Part shown: positions 10,713 through 21,600 of the stretch, in pieces
Position numbering within the stretch: the stretch's first letter is position 1
Layout: each line of letters starts with the position of its first letter
From: Gnetum montanum
Taxonomy: Eukaryota > Streptophyta > Gnetopsida > Gnetales > Gnetaceae
Assembly: GCA_015680685.1 (NCBI GenBank)
Contig: MNCI01034258.1
Location: forward strand, 31,094-95,093
Length of the DNA: 64,000 bases
Direction of reading: 5' to 3'
Made by a program: the position numbers and the translations under genes
The notes under the pieces: model-generated
The model's database searches: none
What the model saw: the letters and a program-made list of their open reading frames with translations, nothing else
Told to the model about the DNA's origin: nothing

Positions 10713-11171
10713 CGTGACCCCCCACAACACTTAACATTATTTTTCACAATTCACGTGGGGGAATTTTTCAAATTTTTCTCTACAACTTGCGATTGTGAGA
10801 CCCGTGTTTTTCCATCTATATCTCACTCGCTGGTACTCTGATTTTAATTCCATCTAAACCTACTTGAACCCGGAGTGTTCAACTTAGTTGTGGGGGAGGG
10901 ACACACGCCGAATAGCACATAATGTTTTTGGAATTTATCATTGCCAAAAGGACATTATCAAGGGTAATTAGCTATAATATTAAGAATAATTGTGCCAAAA
11001 ATAATTTCATCCCTAGGTACACCGGGAAATTAAATTTGGAAACCACCTAAGTAAAATGGACTCACTATTATAATCTTTCGGGCAACATCACACAAAGATA
11101 AAATAAATTAATTAAGGAAAGTAGTAAGGTATAACCTAACTTTGGTAACAACCTTACTAATGCTTGACCCT

Positions 11172-11183
11172 GTGTGATTGCAG
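11172..11183 (+). promoter_or_regulatory. Candidate 3' splice site at the ORF2 start codon
   Basis: GTGTGATTGCAG directly precedes ATG 11184. The same context recurs before the ORF2 ATG in H1 (18689-18700) and E7; E5 has GATTACAA and E4 has GTGTGTAG. A pyrimidine tract is weak, but the AG is present in four of these copies. Confidence 0.55.
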
Positions 11184-13880
11184 ATGGCCCTGAAATATGC
11201 ACAACAGGAAGGTCCTACTCAAGGTGGAAGCAAACGACCCAAGAGAGGTGAAGAATAAGTTCCTACCAGACAACATGCAGAGTAGGAGGAACAATCATTC
11301 AGAATTCACCAAGAATGCCCTACTACTATACTATCCGAGCAGGCAGAAGAAGGAACTGTTGCAGCACCTGGATAGGGACAACATCTCACGTTGCCCCAAG
11401 ATTGTGTTCAGGCTATCCACAAAAGGTACACATTCACTGCAGTAATTATGGAATTAAACTTTGAATCTTTTGTAGAGTTCACTCTTGAGGCTATTAGGGA
11501 CCACCTTACAAGGTCTCCCTTATGGCCTATCCTTTCTGAAAGTGGTGCATGGTACTTAGGGGAAATGTACCAATTTTGGCACAACAGAGAACAAGGAACC
11601 ACCGTTAACATTTGTGGTGTGACAGCCGATTTCTTTGTGTAGGCCATTTTGGAAGTATTAAACCTTCTGAATATAGGGCCCAAGGTTGTTTAGTTGTCTA
11701 CCCATTCAGACCCTGATGTGTGACAAGTTTGGTTGGAAAGGACATATGGTAGGGATAAGACATTTGGAGAATTGACGATGGAAGAGAGGATTTATTTCAA
11801 AATTGGAATGTATCACCTCTTCCCCATGAAGGGCCTAAAAAGGATCTCAACATATGTGGTAAGAGGATGTGTAGTGCTGATGGGAAAGGTTGATGCTAAC
11901 CTACCTCATCTATACTATACGGAGATCCTGAGGTTGTTCGAGGAACGGAAGACAGGGAAGATGGCGTTGCCATTCCCTTGTCTTATCAAGAAGCTATGTT
12001 GATGTGTTGGAATCAGAGGATACACTAATGATGTCCTCCAAAAAGCCGAGAATGCTTCATATGCTGAATTGTTAAAGCCACTAGCTGCAAGGAAAATCAC
12101 TGGTGAGACGTTGGGACCAGAACAAGAAAAAGAACAAACGGTTGGACCAACTACAACTCAACTTGTAGGACCTAGCCAACCTCCAAGTATGGGACCTAGC
12201 CAACAATAGGAAGAAAGGCCTAGCACGGGCCAAGATCAACCACTGCCGCTGCAAGATTATAGACCGTCAATGAGCCATCTTAGGGCCATCGCTGAGACGG
12301 TTAGTTGGGTAAGTTGTGATGATGCAAATCTCTTCCACATCATCAACGATGCCATATAGCCCATGATTTCTTTGGATCGTGCAAGGGGTGAGATGTCCAT
12401 CCACACAGAAGGAGGACAATGTACTTGGTCACAACAGATGTTGGGAAATGTTGCATCTTTCCAAGTGCAATTAGAAACTAGTGAAGGGGCCATGGTGGTG
12501 GTCATGCAACACCAGGATTCAGTGGGAGCCACATAAGTGGTTATAGATCACATTCAAGAATCGTTCAATGTACCTATTGTACCATCAGTAGATCTCATGG
12601 GAGCACGGGATGCTCAAACTTTGGCTGGAACCTCAATAACTCTTGCAGAACATGAGGATGCGCTTGATCAATTGCTACAAATGGGACAAGTAATGACGTC
12701 TCTGTTTGACATCCCTCAAGATGTTACAACAATTCAATCAGACCTTATTTCTACTAAGGGGAAGCTGGTCTTGATAGAAGTGAGGGCCAAGCATGCTGAA
12801 GTAGAGGTGAAGAAATTGCAAGAAAGGATCATAGCCCTACAAGTAGCATAGCGGGACCCTTTGCAATTTGTTTCTGTAGACTAGCTGGACAATTTCAAAA
12901 TTGAGCAATTAACCAAGTTACTAACGGAGAATAAGAAGGTGGCAGAAGAAAAAGAGAAGGTTGTTTGGGATGCCTCTGCAGCACAGGCACAAACTCATGC
13001 ACATATCAAGGCACTCAAGGCCTTACAAGAAGAGAACAAGCAGCTTGTTGCCGACAAACTTCAGTTGACCTTTGTGGAGAAGCAAAAGAATGTTCTCGAA
13101 GAACACTTTCATCAGTTGTGAGAACAATTCATCTGGGTTAACCAAGACATGAGCTGCTTAGCTAGGGAGAATCGAACCCTCTCAATGGAGGAGGTATGCA
13201 TTATCTGCCAAAAGACAACTATCAAAATAAGTGCGTGGCAAAATGAGGCTAAATGGCATGAAAAGCTAAAGGAGCACTTCTTGGACCAGGTGGGGATGTA
13301 CAAACAGATCCTTGAGAAGGAGATCCATATGGGCAAGGCCCACATCAATGCTATCAGTGCTCAACACACTGACTGACGGGCCATATTGGACACATACGCA
13401 TTTGCCCACCAGGCGGAAGTTAAGAACCAGGACCTGCAGATCCAAGATCTTACAGTATACATGGAGTTGGCAAACCTGTGGTATGCTAACCTTGCCATGT
13501 TAACAGCAGGGTACTCGAGAACAGAGCTCGAGCAGTAGGTAGCTACCACCTACATCAAATATGAAACAGAATTTGTAGAAGATAAAAAGATATTGCAAAA
13601 ACTGGAGATTGCAAATTCCAAACTTGAGGTGGTGAAGGCAAGCTACCAAGGACAAAAAGGTGTTGCAACAAATTTGGCTCAATGGCTTGTAGATTTTCAA
13701 GAATACAGAGACAAAGGCCGAGCCTATGAGGAGGAACGACGGGTATTTGCGGCCTGGTATGTCAAGGCAAATCAAATGTTTCCACAACTACCTTGGCCAT
13801 GGGAAGTGCTGACTCCATCAAACATCGAAACATTAGCATGGACGACACAAAATTCCCAGACTGAAGAGGAGAAACTCTAG
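11184..13880 (+). pseudogene. ORF2: env-position long coiled-coil protein, decayed
   Basis: About 899 codons in one frame with roughly a dozen stops and no frameshift seen. After ~80 variable residues comes a globular region (about 85-275) with RSPLWPILSESGAWYLGE, QFWHNREQGTTVN, MEERIYFKIGMYHLFPMKGL and LPFPCLIKKLC. This resembles the putative plant transposon protein domain (PF20167), by memory only. A Gln/Pro-rich linker (~310-350) and a second region follow. From about residue 490 to 860 there are long charged heptad stretches (NKKVAEEKEKVVWD, LKALQEENKQLVADK) typical of coiled coils, then a Pro-rich end (QLPWPWEV). I see no signal peptide or membrane segment. Position matches the env-like gene of Athila-class elements; function unknown. 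Confidence 0.82.
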
Positions 13881-14099
13881 GCCATACTCCAATGCCATCA
13901 AGTTCCAAGACTTGGAGCACAAGACAAGGGTTATGGAGGAGCCACCATCACTAGGAACTACATGAGTTCCACCAATTTTGTAGTTGTAGTGCATTCTTTG
14001 TGTTGTGTCTCAATTTTGTTTTGATTCCACACTATGTCATAAACCCATTTTTACCATTCAATAATCCCATACCTATCCACTGTGTAATCACTGTAACTC

Positions 14100-14130
14100 A
14101 AGGACGAGTTTTCATTTAATCGTGGGGGTA
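14100..14130 (+). other. Pre-LTR block and polypurine tract of copy 1
   Basis: AAGGACGAGTTTTCATTTAA followed by the purine run CGTGGGGGTA, ending immediately before the 3' LTR TGATGAG. A near-identical block precedes the other 3' LTRs (21570, 29930, 47460, 41358). It would prime plus-strand DNA synthesis. Confidence 0.9.
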
Positions 14131-14782
14131 TGATGAGTCGCCATTTAGTTAACCGCGATATTGTGTATGCGATATCATGTATGCGATATCGCAACCTATC
14201 TTCTCATCTATAAATAAGAGGTAGATAAACCCGATAGGCAGTTTTTTAGTTATTATTTTTTAGAGTTAAGTTTTGATTTAAGTTTCTGTTTTTCTTGTCA
14301 ACCCTTTTCCTCCCAGTGTATGCCTGCAGTATGGTGAATGTAATTGTATGACATCCTTTATTCGAGTGTGATGTACTTGGACATGCACATGACCAACAAT
14401 AAAGATCGAGATTACTTCATCATTGTAGCATCCAATTAGTTTAATTATTTATTTAATTTTTATTTATTGCTTTCTTAGTTAATCTCTTCTCACCCTTAAC
14501 CTCCTGTTAAACATGGAATGAGTACAACTTGATTATGAGCATTTAAATGTGACTACTTGGTAACCTAGTAGCATACCTAGGATCTGCACTTGGTAATCCC
14601 AGTGGTAGTCATGCACGAAGTCCAAGATGTGTATGGATGATCAAGGAACAGATGCTCATTGCACTTAGGCTAGTTAGATTCTCTCTCACCCTTTCTCTCT
14701 TAGCTTAGTTAATATTATCTTCCACCGTCTTTAGGAGTAGCATTAGGTTAGAAACCACATCATACACCTTAGTCTGGACTGA
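14131..14782 (+). repeat. 3' LTR of copy 1, 3' truncated
   Basis: Collinear with 6302-6937 from TGATGAGTCGCC to CTCTGGACT-like sequence, keeping the palindromes (14153-14193) and TATAAATAAGAGG. It stops at 14782 where H1 integrase sequence resumes, so ~165 bp of U5 are missing. Confidence 0.9.
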
Positions 14783-15009
14783 AACTACCTGTAGGGTACA
14801 GATCATATGAGTTAGTCTATGGTAAGTTGCCAATGCTCCCAATCTAGGTCGAGCTTGACAGTTTAGCTGTTTCCAGTGAACTTGAACTTAATCTGAGTTT
14901 AGCCCAAAAGGAACATCCAATCAACTTGAATCTTTTAGATGAGAATCAAATAGTAGAAATTATGGGTAGTGAATGCCACAAGCATTACTCCAAAATTAGG
15001 CAGGATTCA
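14783..15009 (+). pseudogene. pol: H1 integrase C-terminal fragment
   Basis: Reads YELVYGKLPMLPI, the integrase segment downstream of the catalytic core seen in plant gypsy elements, then an acidic Leu-rich stretch and YSKIRQDS, at which the fold-back element interrupts. It continues the pol broken at 6301. The codons between TPYHP and YELVYG, including the catalytic Glu region, are deleted. Confidence 0.8.
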
Positions 15010-15018
15010 TTGTATTGA

Positions 15019-15401
15019 CCTAAATCATCGGTGTAAGGCTGGAAGGAAAAAAAACACCAAAAGATCGTCAAGCAGACATAGTTGACCTACCTTCACCTGA
15101 GGGCAAGCTAGAAAAGTAAACGAAGGCAGAGTGCCTTGGATGGTCTGCACACAAATCAACTAAGGCCTTCCCCGAGTGTAAACTACAGCTTGCGTTGGGG
15201 TTATCGTAACTAATGCTTTAAAATGTAAACAGTGTGAACAAAATGTAAACAGAAATGCATGCAAAACTAGTATTGTAAACAGAATGTAAAACAGAGTAAA
15301 AAAAAATAATGGCTGGAAAAATGAGCTATATTGTATTACTTGGAAAAGATGTGCACTGGTCAAAGCATAGTTGCACGTGTGGATGGTAGGTCTAGCGCCA
15401 A
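15019..15401 (+). repeat. Left arm of the fold-back element
   Basis: Starts CCTAAATCATCGGTGTAAGG and contains GAGTGCCTTGGATGG and GTGCACTGGTCAAAGC, all found reversed in the right arm. The arm is collinear, with small indels near the adenine-rich part at 15220-15310. Confidence 0.88.
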
Positions 15402-15849
15402 GCCCCGGGATGATGCGATGCGATGTGTTTCAGAAGTGCTTGGATGCTAGGAGTCAGAGTGTGCCGAGCCCCCAAGGATTACTAGTTTGAGTTTCCTAAG
15501 CCATTTAACTCAAAAATTGCCCACCTCGTTTATGTGAATTGACAGGGTATTTATAGGGCTGGGTCGGGCTCGGGCGTGGAATTTGACATTGGAATCAATA
15601 GTTGGGAGATGAGAGGAAAGAAAATCAAGTGACATGTATCCAATGGACAACTGTGTGTGAGTTGGACATGTGTTAGCAAGCTACGTTCTTGACCAGGTTC
15701 TCTTACAACGCGAGGGTTACTCAAGCCCATGGAAATACATACAATTTAGATTGTGAGGGCCTAACAAGCCCACAAATTGAAGATTTACAATGAAATGATA
15801 ATTTACAACAAGAGAAATTGACCTTGGCTCGGTTGGAACTTCTGGATCT

Positions 15850-16232
15850 TTGATTTGACCTGCCATCTACACATGCAGCTACGCTTTGACCGGTGCACAT
15901 CTTTTCTATGCAATACAATACACCTCATTTTGCTAGCCATTATACTATTTACTTTGTTTTATATTCAGTTCACGTCTTGATTATGATACCAGTTTAAGTT
16001 TACATTTTGTACGTGCTGTTTCGCATTTTAAAATATCAGTTACAATAACCCTAGTGCAAGCCATAGTTTACGCTCGAGGAAGTCCTTGGTTGATTTACGT
16101 GCAGATCATCCAAGGCACTTTGCCTTCGTTCCCTTTTCTAGCTTACCCTCAAGTGAAGGCAGGGTCAGTTGTGTTTGCTCAACAATCTTTCAGTGTTTAT
16201 TTTCCCTTCTAGCCTTACACTGACGATTTAGG
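15850..16232 (-). repeat. Right arm of the fold-back element
   Basis: Reverse complement starts CCTAAATCGTCAGTGTAAGG. Beyond it, 16233-16251 partly repeats the terminal motif CCCTTCCAGCCTTA, so the end has a small extra duplication. Confidence 0.88.
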
Positions 16233-16276
16233 TTTGTTTTCCCTTCCAGCCTTACTCCAAACCTAGGCAGGATTCA

Positions 16277-16591
16277 CGAATAAGGCATGTAACCATACAA
16301 ATGGGTGACAAGGTCCTTTATTATAATCCTAGTCATTTACCTCAAAAAGATAAATTTTAAATACTTTGGAAGGAACCATACATTGTGCATGCCACTTATC
16401 CATCTAGTGCCTTAAATATCCACCACCCAACTAGTACACATAAGCTTATCCTTGTCAATATCCAACAAGTTAAATTATATTATGAATATTCAAAAGAGTT
16501 TACCCAACCTAATGACATGTCTTCTACTTATTCTATCTTCCATCTACATGATCTTCATGATAGTCATGGGGGTGTTAAGCTTGAACCGTAG
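16277..16591 (+). pseudogene. pol: H1 pol C-terminus
   Basis: Together with the right copy of the direct repeat it reads QMGDKVLYYNPSHLP, then KEPYIVHATYPSSALNI, the pattern of the post-integrase tail of plant gypsy pol (GDKVLLYN...GPF.V....GAVE). It ends DSHGGVKLEP and TAG at 16591. One stop (KF*) breaks it. It marks the true 3' end of pol in this family, after which the leader starts. Confidence 0.82.
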
Positions 16592-18700
16592 GCATCTTAT
16601 GGAATTTTTCATTTTCTTTTCTATTTTTCACATTCTTTAATTTTTTCTCATTCTTTAATACTTTTCATTTCTTCAATTTTTGATATTCTTTGATATTTCT
16701 TTTAATTCTTTAACATTTTTCATTTTTATAATTTTCCATAATTCTTACTAATTTTTTCATTTCTTTCACACTTTGTTTTTAAACCTTTTGTAAATAATTT
16801 TGATTACTAATAAGACACATTGAATAAAGGCAATATGTATCCCAATAAGGTGACAATTTCTCTATGTTATCAAGTCATAAGGGATTGATTATTTGAATAG
16901 TAAGCCCACATTATCCATCCATCCATTCCATTAATAAGAGGTTCTTACCATGGTCATAATGATTTTCTTTTCCATCTTACAACTAAGAATAAATTTGTGA
17001 TCATTATGCCTGGATCAAAAAGTGGAGAACCAAGTGGGAATGAAAAGGGTGTGACATCAAGGGGATTTGTGGATTCTTTTGGATTACTATTATGAAGTTC
17101 TATCATGTTGCTAAGGTTGTATTATATCCTTGTAGATCTAATGAAAAATGGGAGTAATAGTAAAATAAGTATTTCCTTAAAAGGTTGACACAAATAAAAA
17201 TAAAAAGAGCACATAATAAATTTCTAGGGGTTTCATTGAAAAGACATGTTACCCATGCCTGAAGGTAGGCGCCTTCTTAGAAATCTAAAAATAAATAAAG
17301 TGCCATGAATAAAACCCCTTCCTTGGACAATACGCGAAGTGACAATACTCCTTGCAACATTGATAGTCTTACAGTTGTAATCCCAAGAGATGAAGCGATG
17401 TGATGTTACTGAAATGTGGTCTAGACTTGGTTTGAATCTTGGAAAAAAAAGCTAGTAATTACTCTAACCATTAATAAAACATAAGAATTCATTATGCCTA
17501 CGGTAAGACACCTCACCTCCCGATTTTTGGAATCCCTTCTAAGTCTATCTCATCTCACTTTTGGGTAGTCATACCTTGTGATTTTTGTGTAACATAGTGT
17601 TATTTTCCTAATTTGGTGGTACTAACATGTGTGTTTTGCTCAATAGTTAAGCATTACATTCAACTCTTTAAGTGCCTAAGGACACTTTTATGTGTGGTTA
17701 TACAAGGGAATTAAGGGTTGGAGCCTTCTCTGACCATGATCCACTTGTATAACTATTGTATCTTATACTTACCAAGCAATTCCACATCATTTTGAACCTT
17801 CCAGCATCAACAGATGTCAATAAACACTTCCCATATCATTTTAAACTATCTATTCTCACAACATGAATTCATTACCCTTCTCCTCCATCTTATGAACTTT
17901 CATAGCTTGAGATTCCTTCTTTAGGAACTACCAGTGACAAATTTTCGCAAAAATGAGCATATATCCATAATCCAAATCCTTTGAAAAACCTTAAAACCTT
18001 CCAAACATCCAAAAACATCAATTGTTATCATCAAAATCTTATGAAAATGAAATTTCTTCAGCTCTGATAGTGGATTCCCTATATTGGGTCCGCATTGATA
18101 TCAGGTTCCCAATGTTGGGTCCCTAATATTGGATCATACAAAACCTATATATATGTGGGGACTTAGCTAATTTTCTCATCATTTTTCATTTTCATACAAG
18201 GGAGAGTTTTTGAATTTTCTTCTCTAATCTAATCTCTGACCTCCTAGCTTTTCTAAGCCATAACTTCCATGTTATTTCTCCAATTTCTATGCCTTTTGAA
18301 CTTATTTGATCACGAAGTGCTCATCTTGGTCATGGGCACAGGGTGCTGGCTAGGAAAGTCTACACCAATTTTTCAAAAAATTCTAATGCTTGGAAGGTAT
18401 TTTAAGGATAAGAATGAAGTGAAACTCATTAATAAGAACTAATCATGATAAAGCCAGAACACTCAATGAATATTCTTAAGGAATCATAACCAATCATAAT
18501 GAGCCATACATACAAAAAAAAAATAGATAATTGTGAGGAGTCATAAAGGGATTAACACTTATGTGGTAACTTTTTGAAAATTTATCTAACTCTACAATCA
18601 TAAACTAAGAACTTAATGTAACTAAGGATATGAGTAACGTATGGAACCGTTAAGAATAAATGCAAATACCTTAGTAATTTTTAATCCTTAATGATTGCAG
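16592..18700 (+). other. H1 leader between pol and ORF2
   Basis: Non-coding. It begins with a long T-rich stretch (16600-16790) and keeps the blocks seen in copy 1: GTGTGACATCAAGGGGATTTG near 17050, AAAGACATGTTACCCATGCC near 17239, and a degraded version of the GGGGAGGACCC block near 17720-17748. An internal promoter-like unit lies near the end. Confidence 0.75.
18063..18154 (+). promoter_or_regulatory. Internal promoter-like unit ahead of ORF2 in H1
   Basis: Repeats of the GATATCAGGTTCCC / GGGTCCCTAATATTGG type, followed by TATATATAT at 18146-18154. The H1 LTR U3 carries the matching motif GGTCCCTAATATCAGG at 21661-21676. This differs from copy 1, whose LTR and internal unit both use GATATCGCGTACG. 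So array sequence tracks the element. Confidence 0.7.
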
Positions 18701-21309
18701 ATGACCCCAAAGAGAGGAGCATAAGGAGGACCTCACAAGGTGTAAGTAAGAGATTGAGAGGCCAAGGTAGAGGCTGAACAGGAGGACAAGAAACCAAACA
18801 TGAGGTCTAGGAAGCCCAATCATTGAGCATTCATCAAGAAACTCTTGCTATGGGACAATAGGCCCAAGGAGAGGCAAAGGAAGCACAAGTGCCAAGACAA
18901 CACCTCACATTGTCACAGGACTACCTTCAAGCCATCCAAGAAAGGGCTATATTGACCATAGTTATTGTAAAAATGAACTTTGGTCTAGTTGTGGAGTTCA
19001 CCCCTAAAGTGATCAAGACACAACTCAAGGCATTACCACTGTGGCCAATCCTTTCTAATAGTGGCAAACAGTACCTTGGAAAAACCTACCTATTTTGGCA
19101 TAACAAAGAAGAGGGTACCATAGTTAACATTAGAGGAGTCTCAATTTCATTTTTGATCAAGGTAATTGTAGGAGCTCTAAATATATCCAATGGAGGGACA
19201 AAGTTAGCACATCTGTCCACCCAATCAGATCTTGAAACTAGAAAACTATGGTTTAAACAAGTGTATGATAAAGAAGATAAGGGCTATAATGAGCTAAATT
19301 TAGAAGAAAGAATCTACTTCAAAATTGGCAGTTATCACTTATTCCCAACAAAAGAACTTAACTGACTATCCACTTATGTAGCTAGAGGAAGTACAATCAT
19401 GATGGGAAAATACAATGCGAACCTCAAAAAACTTTACTTTATGGAAATATAGAGGTGGTTCAAAGAAAGAAAGGTATGGAAGCCGATATTTCCATTCCCT
19501 TGCCTTATCAAAAAGCTATGCAAGTGAGCCGGAATCCTATGATACACCAATGACGTTCCAAGAAGAGCCCAAAATGCTTCATACGCTAAATTACTCAAAC
19601 TAGCACCAACCAAAAAATATTAGGGTGAACAATAAGAACAAGAATAAGAGCAACAACAATAGCAAGTTCCACCACTGTCACCACAAGATTATAGATTGTC
19701 AATGAGTCATATGCAATAGATTGCAAAAATCATCAATTGGAAAACAAGGGAGGAGGCCACTCTTTACAAAGTTATTGACAGTGCCATCCAACCCATAGTT
19801 TCAACAGATTTAGCAAGTGGATAGATCTCACCATAGTCAGGAGGAAAGGTGCAATGGTTACAAAAAATCTCTAGGAATACTGCATTGTTCCAAGTGGTGC
19901 TTGAGACTAGAGAGGGACCCATAGTAAATGTAATGTAACACCAAGATGCAATTGGAGCAATAGAGGTGATCATTGATCATATTAAAGAATCTTTTAATGT
20001 ACCTGTTATGCCACCGATAAATCTAACTAGAGCCAGAGATATTCAAATATTAGAAGAAACCTCGATGACTCTTGTTGACCATGAGGATGTGCTCGATAGA
20101 CTAATGTAAACTGGGCAAGTCATGAAAACACTTTTTGACATCTCTAGTGATGTCACTATAGTACAGTCTAAGATCATCACTACCAAAGGAAAATTGGTCA
20201 CAATAGAGACAAGGGTAGAGCATGTAGAAAATGAAATTCTGAGATTACAAGAAGAGCTTATAGCCCTGAGAGCTTAGCATAGAGATCCTACAAAACTCAT
20301 TGCACTTGATCGGATATAATAGTTTAGAACAAAGTAGATAAATTACCTGATTGAGGATAATAAACAAATGTCAACAAAGAAGAAAAAAGTGGTATGGAAT
20401 GCCTCTGTAGTTGAAGCACAAACATATGCACATGTGAAGACACTTATCATGATCTAAGAGGAAAATAAACAACTTGCTGTTGATAACATGACGTTGACCA
20501 TTATGGAAAACTAGAAAAATATTTTGGAGAAGAGCATTCATCAATTAAGAGAACAATTGGTGAGGGTTAACCAAGACATGAGCTAGTTTGCAAGAGAAAA
20601 TCAAACCCTCTCAATGAAGGAGGCACGCGTCATTCATCAAAAGTCAGTTATTGAAATAAACATGTGGCAAAATGAGGCAAAGAAAAATGAAAGGCTCAAG
20701 AAACTCTTTCATGATTAGGTGGGCATGTACAAGCAAATCAATGAGAAGGAGATCCAGATGGCCAAAGCTAGAATCAACACCATTTTAGCACAAAATCCTG
20801 ATTGGCAACCCATTTTGGACAGTTATGCCCTTGTCTATCAAGCAGAAGTTAAAAAAAAAAGACCTATAGCTTGAAGATCTAAAAGAATACATGGGGTTAG
20901 CTAACCTTCATTATGCTAACTTAGCCATGTTAATAGTAAATAGGCCTAGGAATGAGCTAGAACAACAAGAAGGAACCACGTATGTTCTCTATGAAAAAGA
21001 GTTTGCGGATCATAAAGATGCTTTGCAGAAACTCCAAGTTGTAACCTTTGAACTGGAAGTGGTGAAGGCTAGCTACCAAGGGAAAAAATATGTAGTATCA
21101 AACCTAGTAGAAGATTGACAAATTATCATGAACTACATGAAAAGGCTAGAGCTTTTGAAGAAGAAAGGAGACAATTCTTAGTTTGGTATGTCAAGGAAAA
21201 TTAGATGTTTTTGTAGCTGCCGTGCCCATGGGATGTACCCACTCCATCACACATTACACAACACGCATGGATGGTACATGACCTAAGAATGGAAGAGGAG
21301 AAGCTTTAG
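18701..21309 (+). pseudogene. ORF2 of H1, long coiled-coil protein, decayed
   Basis: ATG at 18701 follows GATTGCAG. About 870 codons' worth with at least one frameshift (before 18889) and many stops. It shows LPLWPILSNSGKQYLGK, FWHNKEEGTIVNI, LEERIYFKIGSYHLFP and FPCLIKKLC in order, then a Gln-rich linker near 19630-19690. The coiled-coil half carries NQDMS, NQTLSM and VKASYQGKK, and the end reads EEEKL. Clearly homologous to copy 1 ORF2 but diverged throughout. It lies after pol, which fixes ORF2 as the env-position gene. The domain resemblance is as for copy 1 and the role is unknown. Confidence 0.82.
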
Positions 21310-21569
21310 GTGCTCTTAAATCGATATAGATTTCAAAAGTGTGATGACAAGGAAAAGGAACCAATGGAATCACCATCAGCACTTGGAACTACATAAGGCT
21401 ACATGAAGCTTCACCAAAAGCTTGTTTTTGTTAAAGTTGTCATGTCATGTTTTGTGTCATTTTTTTAAACACCATTGCGGCAATTAAAATTCATTTACAT
21501 AGTAGTTAATGTCATGAGAATCTACCTTCTAATTTTGTAAGGAACTCTATCCTCATTTTGTTTTAACTC

Positions 21570-21600
21570 AAGGACAAGTTTTTAGTCACTTGTGGGGGTA
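21570..21600 (+). other. Pre-LTR block and polypurine tract of H1
   Basis: AACTCAAGGACAAGTTTTTA then TGTGGGGGTA, directly abutting TGATAAG at 21601. Confidence 0.88.

Larger units (their letters stand above)
6302..14782 (+). mobile_element. Copy 1: pol-less Athila-type element, gag plus ORF2
   Basis: Layout: 5' LTR (6302-7106), tRNA-Asp PBS, gag (7248-9236), leader with internal promoter, ORF2 (11184-13880), PPT, and 3' LTR cut at 14782. No protease, RT, RNase H or integrase motif occurs between gag and the leader. It lies inside H1 integrase just after TPYHP; the left 5-bp target is ATCCC. The right end was lost in a deletion that also took the last ~165 bp of the 3' LTR and some integrase codons, so no right target copy survives. 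Confidence 0.88.
15010..16251. mobile_element. Fold-back element with ~385-bp inverted arms
   Basis: 1,242 bp inserted in H1 pol, whose reading resumes as QDSRIRHVTIQMGDKVL on the right. The two arms are inverted copies at roughly 80-85% identity by eye, with a ~450-bp loop. No transposase motif is visible. An imperfect 25-bp direct repeat flanks it (14985-15009 and 16252-16276, two mismatches). Long arms suggest a non-autonomous Mutator-like or Foldback element; the direct repeat is longer than the usual 9-11 bp. Confidence 0.85.
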
